DNA from: Pseudomonas maumuensis
Lineage (GTDB): Bacteria; Pseudomonadota; Gammaproteobacteria; Pseudomonadales; Pseudomonadaceae
Reading direction: 5' to 3'
DNA length: 64,000 bases
NCBI RefSeq assembly: GCF_019139675.1
Contig: NZ_CP077077.1
Location: 4,154,001 to 4,218,000, forward strand
The notes under the pieces were generated by a model. The model made no database searches. It saw nothing but the letters and a program-made list of their open reading frames with translations, and was not told where the DNA came from. Made by a program: the position numbers and the translations under genes. Shown here one piece after another: positions 57,802 through 64,000 of the stretch (position 1 is the stretch's first letter; every line of letters starts with the position of its first letter).

Positions 57802-57837
57802 TTAACTTGCGCACTAAATAATTGCGCGCTAAGTTAA
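57802..57837. promoter_or_regulatory. Candidate OhrR operator and ohr promoter
   Basis: Inverted arms TTAACTT (57802-57808) and AAGTTAA (57831-57837) extended by GCGC on both sides. Inside are two direct repeats, TTGCGCACTAAA and TTGCGCGCTAAG. AT-rich TAAATAATT in the centre could hold the -10. The position between ohrR and ohr is that expected for the OhrR site. Confidence 0.7.
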
Positions 57838-57888
57838 GCCCATACCCACTCAGCGCCGATGGCGCACAGCACCCAAGCGAGGCTCAAG

Positions 57889-58317
57889 ATGCAAAAGGTC
57901 ACTCCGCTGTACATCGCAGAAGCCACTTCCACCGGTGGTCGTGATGGCAAATCCCGCTCCAACGACGGCAAGCTGGAAGTCAAGCTGAGCACCCCGAAAG
58001 AGCTGGGCGGCGCCGGGGGTGAAGGCACCAACCCCGAGCAGATGTTCGCCGCGGGTTACTCGGCCTGTTTCATCGGCGCGCTGAAGTTCGTCGCCGGCCA
58101 GGAGAAAAAAGCCCTGCCAGCTGACGCCTCGATCACCGCCAAGGTCGGCATCGGCCAGATCCCCGGCGGTTTCGGTCTGGACATCGACCTGCACATCAAC
58201 CTGCCTGGCCTGGCCCAGGCCGACGCCGAAGGGCTGGTGGAGAAGGCGCACAAGGTCTGCCCGTACTCCAACGCCACCCGCGGCAATGTGGATGTGCGCC
58301 TGCATGTGACGGTGTAA
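57889..58317 (+). CDS. ohr: Organic hydroperoxide reductase Ohr
   Basis: 142 aa OsmC/Ohr-family dithiol peroxidase that reduces organic and fatty-acid hydroperoxides using lipoylated proteins. Catalytic cysteines C60 (GYSACF) and C124 (KVCPYSNA) match those of P. aeruginosa Ohr. Start ATG 57889 (MQKVTPLYIAEATSTGG) with CAAG upstream; an ATG 30 nt earlier adds residues not in the family. Controlled by the adjacent ohrR. Confidence 0.96.
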   Translation: MQKVTPLYIAEATSTGGRDGKSRSNDGKLEVKLSTPKELGGAGGEGTNPEQMFAAGYSACFIGALKFVAGQEKKALPADASITAKVGIGQIPGGFGLDIDLHINLPGLAQADAEGLVEKAHKVCPYSNATRGNVDVRLHVTV

Positions 58318-58320
58318 ATG

Positions 58321-58357
58321 CCTTCGCGGGGCGACCCGACGTGCCCCGCGATGAAGG
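58321..58357. repeat. REP-like inverted repeat after ohr
   Basis: CCTTCGCGGGGC and GCCCCGCGATGAAGG flank GACCCGACGT, starting 4 nt after the ohr stop. It could stabilise the ohr mRNA end. Confidence 0.75.
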
Positions 58358-58370
58358 CGACACGGTTTCA

Positions 58371-58412
58371 CGAGCACAAAAAAACCCGGCCAAGGCCGGG
58401 TTTTTCGTGCTC
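58371..58412 (-). terminator. Bidirectional terminator between ohr and efp
   Basis: AAAACCCGGCC-AA-GGCCGGGTTTTT hairpin with T/A runs on both sides, nested in longer complementary ends GAGCAC/GTGCTC. It lies 14 nt after the efp stop (minus strand). Confidence 0.93.
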
Positions 58413-58425
58413 ATCACAAGAAGGA

Positions 58426-58995
58426 TTACTTCTTGGAACGGCCCTTGAAGCTGTTGTCGCGAGTGTCGATGTCGATCCACTCGTCGATCTGGATGAAGTC
58501 GGCAACCGAGATCTCGGTACCGTTCTTCAGCTTGGCCGGCTTCATGACCTTGCCCGAAGTGTCGCCACGAGCAGCGTTCTCGGTGTAGACAACCTGACGG
58601 CTGATGGTGGTCGGCAGTTCTACCGATACCAGGCGGCCTTCGAAGAAGACGGCTTCGCAGATGTCTTCCATGCCTTCTTCGATGTACGGCAGAACGGCGT
58701 CGATGTCTTCGGCGTTCAGCTCGTACATGGTGTAGTCGGTGGTGTCCATGAAGGTGTACGAGTCACCGCTGATGAACGACAGGGTCGCTTCTTTGCGATC
58801 CAGGATCACGTCGTCCAGCTTGTCGTCCGCACCGTATACGGTTTCGGTCTTGTAGCCGGTCAGCAGGTTCTTCAGCTTGGTCTTCATGATCGCGCTGTTA
58901 CGGCCCGACTTGGTGAACTCAGCTTTCTGAACCAGCCACGGGTCGTTGTCGATCCGCAGTACGGTACCGGGTTTCAGTTCTTTACCAGTTTTCAT
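58426..58995 (-). CDS. efp: Elongation factor P
   Basis: 189 aa ribosome-binding factor that relieves stalling at polyproline stretches. Three beta domains; the KOW-like domain I carries the modification loop TKSGRNSA with R32 instead of the E. coli Lys, the arginine that EarP rhamnosylates. C-terminal end [15 protein letters not shown] is typical. It lies 48 nt downstream of earP but has its own -10-like TATGAT on the minus strand (complement of 59043-59048). Confidence 0.97.
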   Translation of the reverse strand: MKTGKELKPGTVLRIDNDPWLVQKAEFTKSGRNSAIMKTKLKNLLTGYKTETVYGADDKLDDVILDRKEATLSFISGDSYTFMDTTDYTMYELNAEDIDAVLPYIEEGMEDICEAVFFEGRLVSVELPTTISRQVVYTENAARGDTSGKVMKPAKLKNGTEISVADFIQIDEWIDIDTRDNSFKGRSKK

Positions 58996-59043
58996 TACGA
59001 AGTATCCGAATCTGGATGGATTTATAAAAATCGAGGCCGCGTA

Positions 59044-60177
59044 TCATAGCGAATTTCGGTAAAACTGTACCAGCCTCGTGGCAAGGTCCGGCCGAGCGGC
59101 CTGCGTGGCCTGCCACTGGCGGGCATGTTCGCGCAGCTCGTCCCAGTGCGGCTGCAGCGCCTGCCAGGCCTGGCCCATCGGGCGGTCCATGTTCCAGGCC
59201 CGCCACAGATCGGTCAGCGCCTGCCCGGCGGCGGCCGACAGGCCATGGCGATACAGGGTGAGGAATGCTTCGAGCTTTTCCCAGTGGGCGTTCTCTTCCT
59301 GGATGTAGATGTGCCACAGCATCGGCACGCCAGCCCATTGCGCCCGCACGAACGAGTCCTCGCCGCGCACGGCGTTGAAATCGCAGCTCCATAGCAGCCG
59401 GTCGTAATCGTCCTGGCTGACGAAAGGCAGCACCTGGACCGTCAAGGCTCCGCGCCGATGCAATGCCCCCACGGGCAAGTCCGCCTCACCCAGCCAGTGG
59501 CCGAGGTCGCCCAGGATGCGCCCCTGCGGTACCAGCAGGTGGCTGGGGTGCGCGCCTTTGGCCAGCACGTCGAGCCAGTTGCCCAGCTGTGGATTCTCGT
59601 AGGCGAACAGCGAGATCAGACGCGCCCCGGCCGCGGGGTGGACGCCCAGCCCTGCCAGGAACTTCGCCCGCTCGTCCGGCGCCTGGCGAAACGCCTGGCA
59701 ACGGGGCAGCAAGGCGGCTTCGCGCAGCAGGCCACCAGTCTTGTCGGTGAAACCGGGGAAGAAGAAGAACTTGCGCAACCCGTTGGCCTGGGGCGACGGC
59801 AAGCCATGGCAGCCATCCACCCAGTCTTCGGCACTGAGGTAGTCCAGGTTCAGCCACAAGGGCGGCGTGGCCTGCTTGCCCATGGCCTCGACATAGGCCT
59901 GCGGCAGCTGGCAGGCGAAGGCGCCCACCACCACCTGCGCCGGCTCCGCGCCTGGCCACGTGGCCGGCCAGTGGCGCACCTCGACCCCCTGCCGCCGCTG
60001 CCGCTCGGCTTGGCTGTCGGCCTCTGGGCACAGGCGCACGAAGGCTTGCAGATCATCCACCCACAGGCGCACGGCCAGGTCATGCTCGCCCGCCAGCTGG
60101 CGCGCCAGGCGCCAGGTGACGCCGATGTCGCCATAGTTGTCGACGACCGTGCAGAAGATGTCCCAGGTGGTTTTCAT
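59044..60177 (-). CDS. earP: EF-P arginine rhamnosyltransferase EarP
   Basis: 377 aa inverting GT-B glycosyltransferase that adds rhamnose from dTDP-beta-L-rhamnose to R32 of EF-P. Starting at ATG 60177 (MKTTWDIFCTVVDNYGD), the catalytic-site residues D13 and D17 fall at the numbers known for P. putida EarP; the ATG two codons earlier is less likely. The C-terminal half has LPFVSQDDYDRLLWSCDFNAVRGEDSFVRAQWAG, the nucleotide-sugar site with the conserved Glu. Adjacent to its substrate gene efp, a linkage used to recognise the pair. Confidence 0.97.
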   Translation of the reverse strand: MKTTWDIFCTVVDNYGDIGVTWRLARQLAGEHDLAVRLWVDDLQAFVRLCPEADSQAERQRRQGVEVRHWPATWPGAEPAQVVVGAFACQLPQAYVEAMGKQATPPLWLNLDYLSAEDWVDGCHGLPSPQANGLRKFFFFPGFTDKTGGLLREAALLPRCQAFRQAPDERAKFLAGLGVHPAAGARLISLFAYENPQLGNWLDVLAKGAHPSHLLVPQGRILGDLGHWLGEADLPVGALHRRGALTVQVLPFVSQDDYDRLLWSCDFNAVRGEDSFVRAQWAGVPMLWHIYIQEENAHWEKLEAFLTLYRHGLSAAAGQALTDLWRAWNMDRPMGQAWQALQPHWDELREHARQWQATQAARPDLATRLVQFYRNSL

Positions 60178-60312
60178 CGCCACGTTCCGTTACCTGCGGA
60201 AAAAAGACCGCGGATTTTGCTGAAAAATGCCGGCCAACAAAAGCGCGGCGCTGAAAATACCTGGCGCGGCGTGCGAGAATGGCGCCCTCGCCCCGCCTGC
60301 CAGGAGGCCATC

Positions 60313-60711
60313 ATGCCCCGCCCCCGCGAATTGAAGATCACCCTGAAACCGGTGCAACTGGTGCTGTGCGTCGCCCTCGGCCTGTGGCTCGGCGCACTGG
60401 CGATTGCCGTGAGCCTGTGGCTGGCCCTGCAATTGTGGCCACAGCAGGTGCAACCGCTGGTCGAGGCGACCGCCCCCGCGCTCGTCCAGCCTGCGCCAAC
60501 CGCTCCCCCAGCGCCACCGGCCGATGCCCAGGCACAGATGTTCGAACATTACAAAGACATCCTGCACAAGCAGGAACTGCAGCAGGCCGCCGAGGCCGCC
60601 CAGGGCAACCCACGTAATCTGAACAGCCCCAAGTGCCAGTTCTGGCTGCAGCAGAACCGTACCGCGCCGACCGACAAGAGCCAGGCCAACGTGTTGGAGT
60701 TCTGCTACTGA
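60313..60711 (+). CDS. Small membrane-anchored protein, unknown function
   Basis: 132 aa from ATG 60313 with a strong CAGGAGG ribosome-binding site. A basic N-terminus (MPRPRELKITLKP) and one long hydrophobic helix (about 15-40) are followed by a Pro/Ala-rich linker (APTAPPAPPADAQ) and a small periplasmic-type domain with two cysteines (KCQFWLQQNRT and EFCY at the end) that could pair. Found beside greAB-like genes in Pseudomonas, as I recall. Overlapping in expression with the next gene, 2 nt downstream. Confidence 0.82.
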   Translation: MPRPRELKITLKPVQLVLCVALGLWLGALAIAVSLWLALQLWPQQVQPLVEATAPALVQPAPTAPPAPPADAQAQMFEHYKDILHKQELQQAAEAAQGNPRNLNSPKCQFWLQQNRTAPTDKSQANVLEFCY

Positions 60712-60713
60712 CC

Positions 60714-61196
60714 ATGGACAAGGCCACCCTGCTGCAGCGCATCGTCACCACCCTCGAGCACGACATGGAGGTGCTGCGTCGCGCCGCCCAGACCGCCTAC
60801 GAGGCCGCCACCGCCGAAGAGAACATCGCCGAGAACAAGTACGACACCTTGGGGCTCGAGGCCTCGTACCTGGCCACCGGGCAGGCTCGGCGCACCGCTG
60901 AGATCCGCCAGGCGCTGCAGACCTACCAGCAACTGGTGCCGCGCGACTATGACCCCGCGCGGGGGATCCAGGTCGGCTGCCTGGTGACCCTGGAGGATGA
61001 ACAGGGCCTACGGCGCAGTCTGTTCCTCGGCCCCGAGGGCGCCGGGTTGAAGATTGGTGAGGGAAAGGCGCTGGTGACGGTGATCACACCTCGCGCACCG
61101 CTTGGCCAGCAACTGCTTGGCAAGCGCGTGGATGACGAAGTACACCTGGTGCTGGCCGGGGTGGCGCAGGTGCAGTTCATCATCGATATCGTCTGA
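60714..61196 (+). CDS. GreA/GreB-family transcription factor
   Basis: 160 aa. N-terminal helical hairpin (about 5-75, with AENIAENKYDTLGLEASYL) and a C-terminal FKBP-like GreAB_C domain (GCLVTLEDEQG, VTPRAPLGQQLLGKRVDDEV). True Gre factors carry acidic residues at the coiled-coil tip that trigger RNA cleavage in RNA polymerase. Here the hairpin has E/D residues but the alignment is too loose to say whether cleavage activity is kept. It may instead be a Gre-like antagonist. Start ATG 60714, 2 nt after the preceding stop. Confidence 0.82.
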   Translation: MDKATLLQRIVTTLEHDMEVLRRAAQTAYEAATAEENIAENKYDTLGLEASYLATGQARRTAEIRQALQTYQQLVPRDYDPARGIQVGCLVTLEDEQGLRRSLFLGPEGAGLKIGEGKALVTVITPRAPLGQQLLGKRVDDEVHLVLAGVAQVQFIIDIV

Positions 61197-61203
61197 ACGG
61201 GCA

Positions 61204-62133
61204 TTATCGCTGCAAGGCATCGAAGCGCTGTGCCAGCCCCTGCTCGGCAAACTGCTCCACCACGAAGTCGATGAAGGCGCGGGTCTTGCCCGGCAACAGC
61301 TTGCGCTCGGCGTAGTACAGGCTGATATGCCCATCGTCGACGTACCAGTCCGGCAGCACCCGACACAGGCGGCCTGAGGTCAGGTAAGGCAAGGCGAACG
61401 GCAGGCTGACCAGGGCGATGCCCAGCCCCTGCTCGGCCACCGCGCAGGCGGCATCCGAATCGCTCATGGTCATGTGCTGGGGCAGCCGCAAGGGTTGCTG
61501 CTCCTGCCAGCGGCTGGTCAGCGGCCAGCTGCGCACCCTGCCGGTCTGCGGCGAGCGGATGAGGATGCCGGCGCAAGCCTGCAACTGCTCAGGCCGGTCG
61601 ATCGGCCCGTGCTGCCGCACATAGCCCGGCGAAGCCACCAGTACCCGGTGCGCGGGCGTCAGCTTGCGTGCCACCACGCCGGGTGGCAGCTCGAAACCAC
61701 CGCCGAGGGCGGCGTCGAAACCCTGGCCGATCAGGTCGACCTGGCGGTTGTCGAAATGCCAGTCCGGCGAGATCGCCGGGTAGCGGCGCAGGAACTCGCC
61801 CAACAGCGGCACAACGTACAAGCGCCCGAACACCGTGCCCATGCTCACCCGCAGCAGCCCCGCCGGTTGCCCCTCGGCGCTGGCCAGGTTGGCCATGGCA
61901 TATTGGATGGTACGCAGGCTGTCGCCGACCTCGCCCAGGAAGCGCTGCCCGGCCTCGGTCAAAGTGAGCTTGCGCGTGCTGCGCTGGAACAACCGCACCC
62001 CCAGGCGCGCCTCCAGTTGGGCGACGTTCTTGCCCACCGCCGCAGGGGTCAATGACAAACGCCGCGCCGCCTCGGCGAAACTGCCGACCTCGGCACTGCG
62101 CACGAAGCATTCCAGGCTACTGAACGATTCCAT
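61204..62133 (-). CDS. LysR-family transcriptional regulator
   Basis: 309 aa. HTH residues 5-63 (LECFVRSAEVGSFAEAARRLSLTPAAVGKNVAQLE) and effector domain starting GLLRVSMGTVFGRLYVVPLL. ATG 62133 (MESFSSLECF). Divergent from the SDR gene by 124 nt, so it is the likely regulator of that gene. Confidence 0.9.
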   Translation of the reverse strand: MESFSSLECFVRSAEVGSFAEAARRLSLTPAAVGKNVAQLEARLGVRLFQRSTRKLTLTEAGQRFLGEVGDSLRTIQYAMANLASAEGQPAGLLRVSMGTVFGRLYVVPLLGEFLRRYPAISPDWHFDNRQVDLIGQGFDAALGGGFELPPGVVARKLTPAHRVLVASPGYVRQHGPIDRPEQLQACAGILIRSPQTGRVRSWPLTSRWQEQQPLRLPQHMTMSDSDAACAVAEQGLGIALVSLPFALPYLTSGRLCRVLPDWYVDDGHISLYYAERKLLPGKTRAFIDFVVEQFAEQGLAQRFDALQR

Positions 62134-62257
62134 ACTCTTAATTGACAACCAAAGGTTTACTCTGTAGATCGCGATTACCATCTTATCAGCATGCAATCCA
62201 CGTTCGATACTGTGTCCATCCAAGGCATCCGGCCTTGCTTGAACGCAGGAGATCAGC
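62134..62257. promoter_or_regulatory. LysR-SDR divergent promoter region
   Basis: 124-bp AT-rich intergenic region (for example AATTGACAACCAAAGGTTTA near 62139-62160, containing a short dyad around AACCAAAGGTT) between a divergent LysR gene and the SDR gene. This is the usual layout for a LysR binding site with overlapping promoters. A TTGACA at 62141-62146 on the plus strand is a plausible -35. Confidence 0.45.
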
Positions 62258-63007
62258 ATGTCCCAAGCACTTCCCCTCACCGGCAAGGTGGCCCTGGTCC
62301 AGGGCGGTTCCCGCGGTATCGGCGCGGCCATCGTCCGCCGCCTGGCCCGCGACGGCGCCAAGGTCGCCTTCACCTATGTCAGCTCGAGCACCAGCGCCGA
62401 GGCCTTGGCAGGCGAAATCAACAGCGGCGGCGGCCAGGCCCTGGCCCTGCGTGCCGACAGCGCCGACACCCAGGCCGTGCAGCAAGCCGTGGCCGACACC
62501 GCGAAGGCCTTCGGCGGCCTGGACATCCTGGTCAACAATGCCGGCGTGCTGGCGGTGGCGCCGGTCGCCGAGTTCGACCTGGCCGATTTCGACCGGCTGC
62601 TGGCGGTCAATGTGCGCAGCGTGTTCGTGGCCACCCAGGCGGCGGTAAAACACATGGGCCAGGGTGGGCGGATCATCAACATCGGCAGTACCAATGCCGA
62701 GCGCATGCCATTCGCTGGCGGCGCGCCCTATGCCATGAGCAAGTCGGCGCTGGTCGGCCTGACCAAGGGCCTGGCCCGAGACCTCGGGCCGCAGGGGATC
62801 ACCGTCAACAATGTGCAGCCTGGGCCGGTGGACACCGACATGAACCCGGCCAGCGGTGAGTTCGCCGAGAGCCTGATTCCGTTGATGGCCATCGGGCGCT
62901 ACGGGCAAGCGGACGAGATCGCCAGTTTCGTGGCTTACCTGGCGGGGCCTGAAGCGGGGTACATCACCGGGGCGAGCCTGTTGGCCGATGGTGGTTTTGC
63001 GGCCTGA
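62258..63007 (+). CDS. Short-chain dehydrogenase/reductase
   Basis: 249 aa classical SDR, NAD(P)-dependent. Cofactor motif GGSRGIGAA (about 16-24), NNAG (about 92), catalytic Ser in INIGSTNAE and YAMSK with Tyr and Lys. Basic residues after the glycine motif (RRLARDG) favour NADPH. It resembles 3-oxoacyl-ACP reductase-like SDRs of accessory metabolism; the substrate is unknown. Probably regulated by the divergent LysR gene. Confidence 0.92.
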   Translation: MSQALPLTGKVALVQGGSRGIGAAIVRRLARDGAKVAFTYVSSSTSAEALAGEINSGGGQALALRADSADTQAVQQAVADTAKAFGGLDILVNNAGVLAVAPVAEFDLADFDRLLAVNVRSVFVATQAAVKHMGQGGRIINIGSTNAERMPFAGGAPYAMSKSALVGLTKGLARDLGPQGITVNNVQPGPVDTDMNPASGEFAESLIPLMAIGRYGQADEIASFVAYLAGPEAGYITGASLLADGGFAA

Positions 63008-63031
63008 TTGGTAATTGCCTGTTCCGGCCTC

Positions 63032-63057
63032 ATCGCCGGCAAGCCGGCCCCCACAGG
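63032..63057. repeat. REP element
   Basis: ATCGCCGGCAAGCCGGCCCC plus CACAGG, followed at about 63086-63107 by a degenerate inverted partner, between the convergent SDR and LysR genes. Confidence 0.83.
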
Positions 63058-63111
63058 TACAGCGCCGCGTTCAACATCCGCGCCGTACCTGCAGGAGTCG
63101 GCGGCGAAGGG

Positions 63112-63996
63112 TTATCCACCGGCCGCCAGCAGCTTTTCTTCGAGTACGTCCAGAAATGCCCGCGCCGCCGGCGTGGGGCTGGGCGACCAGACCGCGTACA
63201 GATGCCGCACCGGCGCATCCGCCAGCGGCACCATGGCGACATCCTGGAAGCCCCGAGCGATACGCTCGGGGACCAGGCCCACGGCCATACCCCGCTGCAC
63301 GAACTTTTCCACCAGGCGGATATGGCCGATCTCGAACTGCACCCGATGCCGCAACCCCGCCGCCTGGAACGCCTCGTCAGTCTGCCGGCGTGCCCCGGTA
63401 CCTTCGGGAAAATCCACCAGCACCTCATCCACCAGCTCGGCCAAGGTCAGCTGCGCACTGCCCGCCAGCCGGTGGAACGGCGGCAGCACTGCAACCAGTT
63501 CCTCCCGCGCCAACAAACGGTGCTGCACGCCTTGCAGCGTTTCCCCCTGCCACAGCCCGATGAACCCCACGTCCAGGCGCCGCTCGCAGACATCAGCCAT
63601 CAACAGTTCGCTCTTGGCCGTCAGCCAGCGCACATCCACATCCGGGTAGCGCCGATGAAACACCGCCAGCAGATCGACCAGGTCCAGCGCCGTGAGCGAG
63701 CTGATCTCTCCGATCGACAAGCGCCCGCGCACCTGCCCGCAGGCGGCGGCGACATCCTCGGCCACCCGCCGCGCCGCCGCCACCGCTGGCCGCGCGCTGA
63801 GCACGAAGGCCTCGCCGGCCGGGGTCAGGCGCACCCGCCGCGAACTGCGCTCGAACAAGCTTACCCCCAGCTGTGCCTCCAACCGTGCGACTTGATGGCT
63901 GAGGGCCGACTGCACCACGTGGCAGCGCTCGGCGGCGCGGGTGAAACTGCCGGTGTCGGCCACGGCGAGAGCGTATTCGAGCTGCTTGAGATTCAT
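63112..63996 (-). CDS. LysR-family transcriptional regulator
   Basis: 294 aa, complete. HTH at about 3-61 (LEYALAVADTGSFTRAAERCHVVQSALSHQVARLE) and an effector domain from GRLSIGEISSLTALDLVDLL. The target genes probably lie beyond the right edge, since its promoter region is cut at position 64000. Confidence 0.9.
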   Translation of the reverse strand: MNLKQLEYALAVADTGSFTRAAERCHVVQSALSHQVARLEAQLGVSLFERSSRRVRLTPAGEAFVLSARPAVAAARRVAEDVAAACGQVRGRLSIGEISSLTALDLVDLLAVFHRRYPDVDVRWLTAKSELLMADVCERRLDVGFIGLWQGETLQGVQHRLLAREELVAVLPPFHRLAGSAQLTLAELVDEVLVDFPEGTGARRQTDEAFQAAGLRHRVQFEIGHIRLVEKFVQRGMAVGLVPERIARGFQDVAMVPLADAPVRHLYAVWSPSPTPAARAFLDVLEEKLLAAGG

Positions 63997-64000
63997 CGAT

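Noticed and set aside
59458..60711. A 417-codon plus-strand frame covering the 132-aa membrane protein gene
   Set aside because: Its first two thirds lie antisense to earP and look random. The AGGAGG ribosome-binding site and membrane helix place the start at 60313.

Overview
This is a 64 kb high-GC chromosomal stretch from a fluorescent Pseudomonas, most likely the P. putida group. I base this on the protein sequences (RNase E, MurB, EarP/EF-P, Ohr/OhrR, SagS), on gene order that matches what I recall for Pseudomonas, and on many short palindromic REP elements built around gccggcaagccggctcccac or gcggggcaagccccgc. Most of it is core genome. One accessory island of about 17.7 kb (about 20.05-37.7 kb) interrupts it.

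Left core block (1-16.7 kb). On the minus strand lie sppA (cut by the window edge), a HAD phosphatase and rluC. Divergent from them is rne, behind a leader of about 730 nt with a good sigma-70 promoter. Next, on the minus strand, is a cell-envelope operon with overlapping or tightly packed genes: exbB-exbD-lpxK-trm112-like-kdsB-PTPase-murB. It covers lipid A and KDO supply, a proton-driven energiser and peptidoglycan precursor synthesis. Then come comEC, a DUF2062 membrane protein, an ABC-2 exporter pair and a glutathione S-transferase. fadE (16.9-19.4 kb) and a small conserved protein follow.

Accessory island (20.05-37.7 kb). Two large RHS/YD-repeat genes point away from each other. RHS1 (minus, 1380 aa) stops before the RHS core and has no toxin tip. 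RHS2 (plus, 1640 aa) has the core and a hydrophobic C-terminal tip. Their first ~1.83 kb are almost identical, and the similarity starts exactly at the start codons, so they form inverted repeats around an 8.0 kb segment. That segment holds a three-gene minus-strand operon (487, 805 and 1236 aa) of beta-rich proteins without signal peptides. Two of these share Ig-like repeats, and the largest has an N-terminal GWD motif resembling the TULIP/P47-OrfX family. I infer an RHS plus TULIP-like toxin locus whose 8 kb cassette could invert by homologous recombination, coupling the operon either to RHS1 or to RHS2. A Cys-rich exported protein with an internal repeat follows RHS1.

Right core block (37.7-64 kb). 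A five-gene tRNA operon (Glu-Gly-Glu-Gly-Gly in transcription order) with promoter and terminator bounds the island. Then come a coiled-coil membrane protein, an AAA ATPase with fRMsr, the hybrid kinase SagS, glutathione peroxidase and MsrB, AlaA, HtpX, Tpm, a DODA-type dioxygenase, the DEAD-box helicase DeaD, a spermidine-synthase-like protein, class II DAHP synthase, a YcaQ-type glycosylase, LysR regulators, a TauE/SafE permease, OhrR/Ohr, EF-P with its rhamnosyltransferase EarP, a GreAB-like factor, and an SDR flanked by LysR genes. Oxidative-stress repair (fRMsr, Gpx, MsrB, Ohr/OhrR) is a recurring theme in this block.
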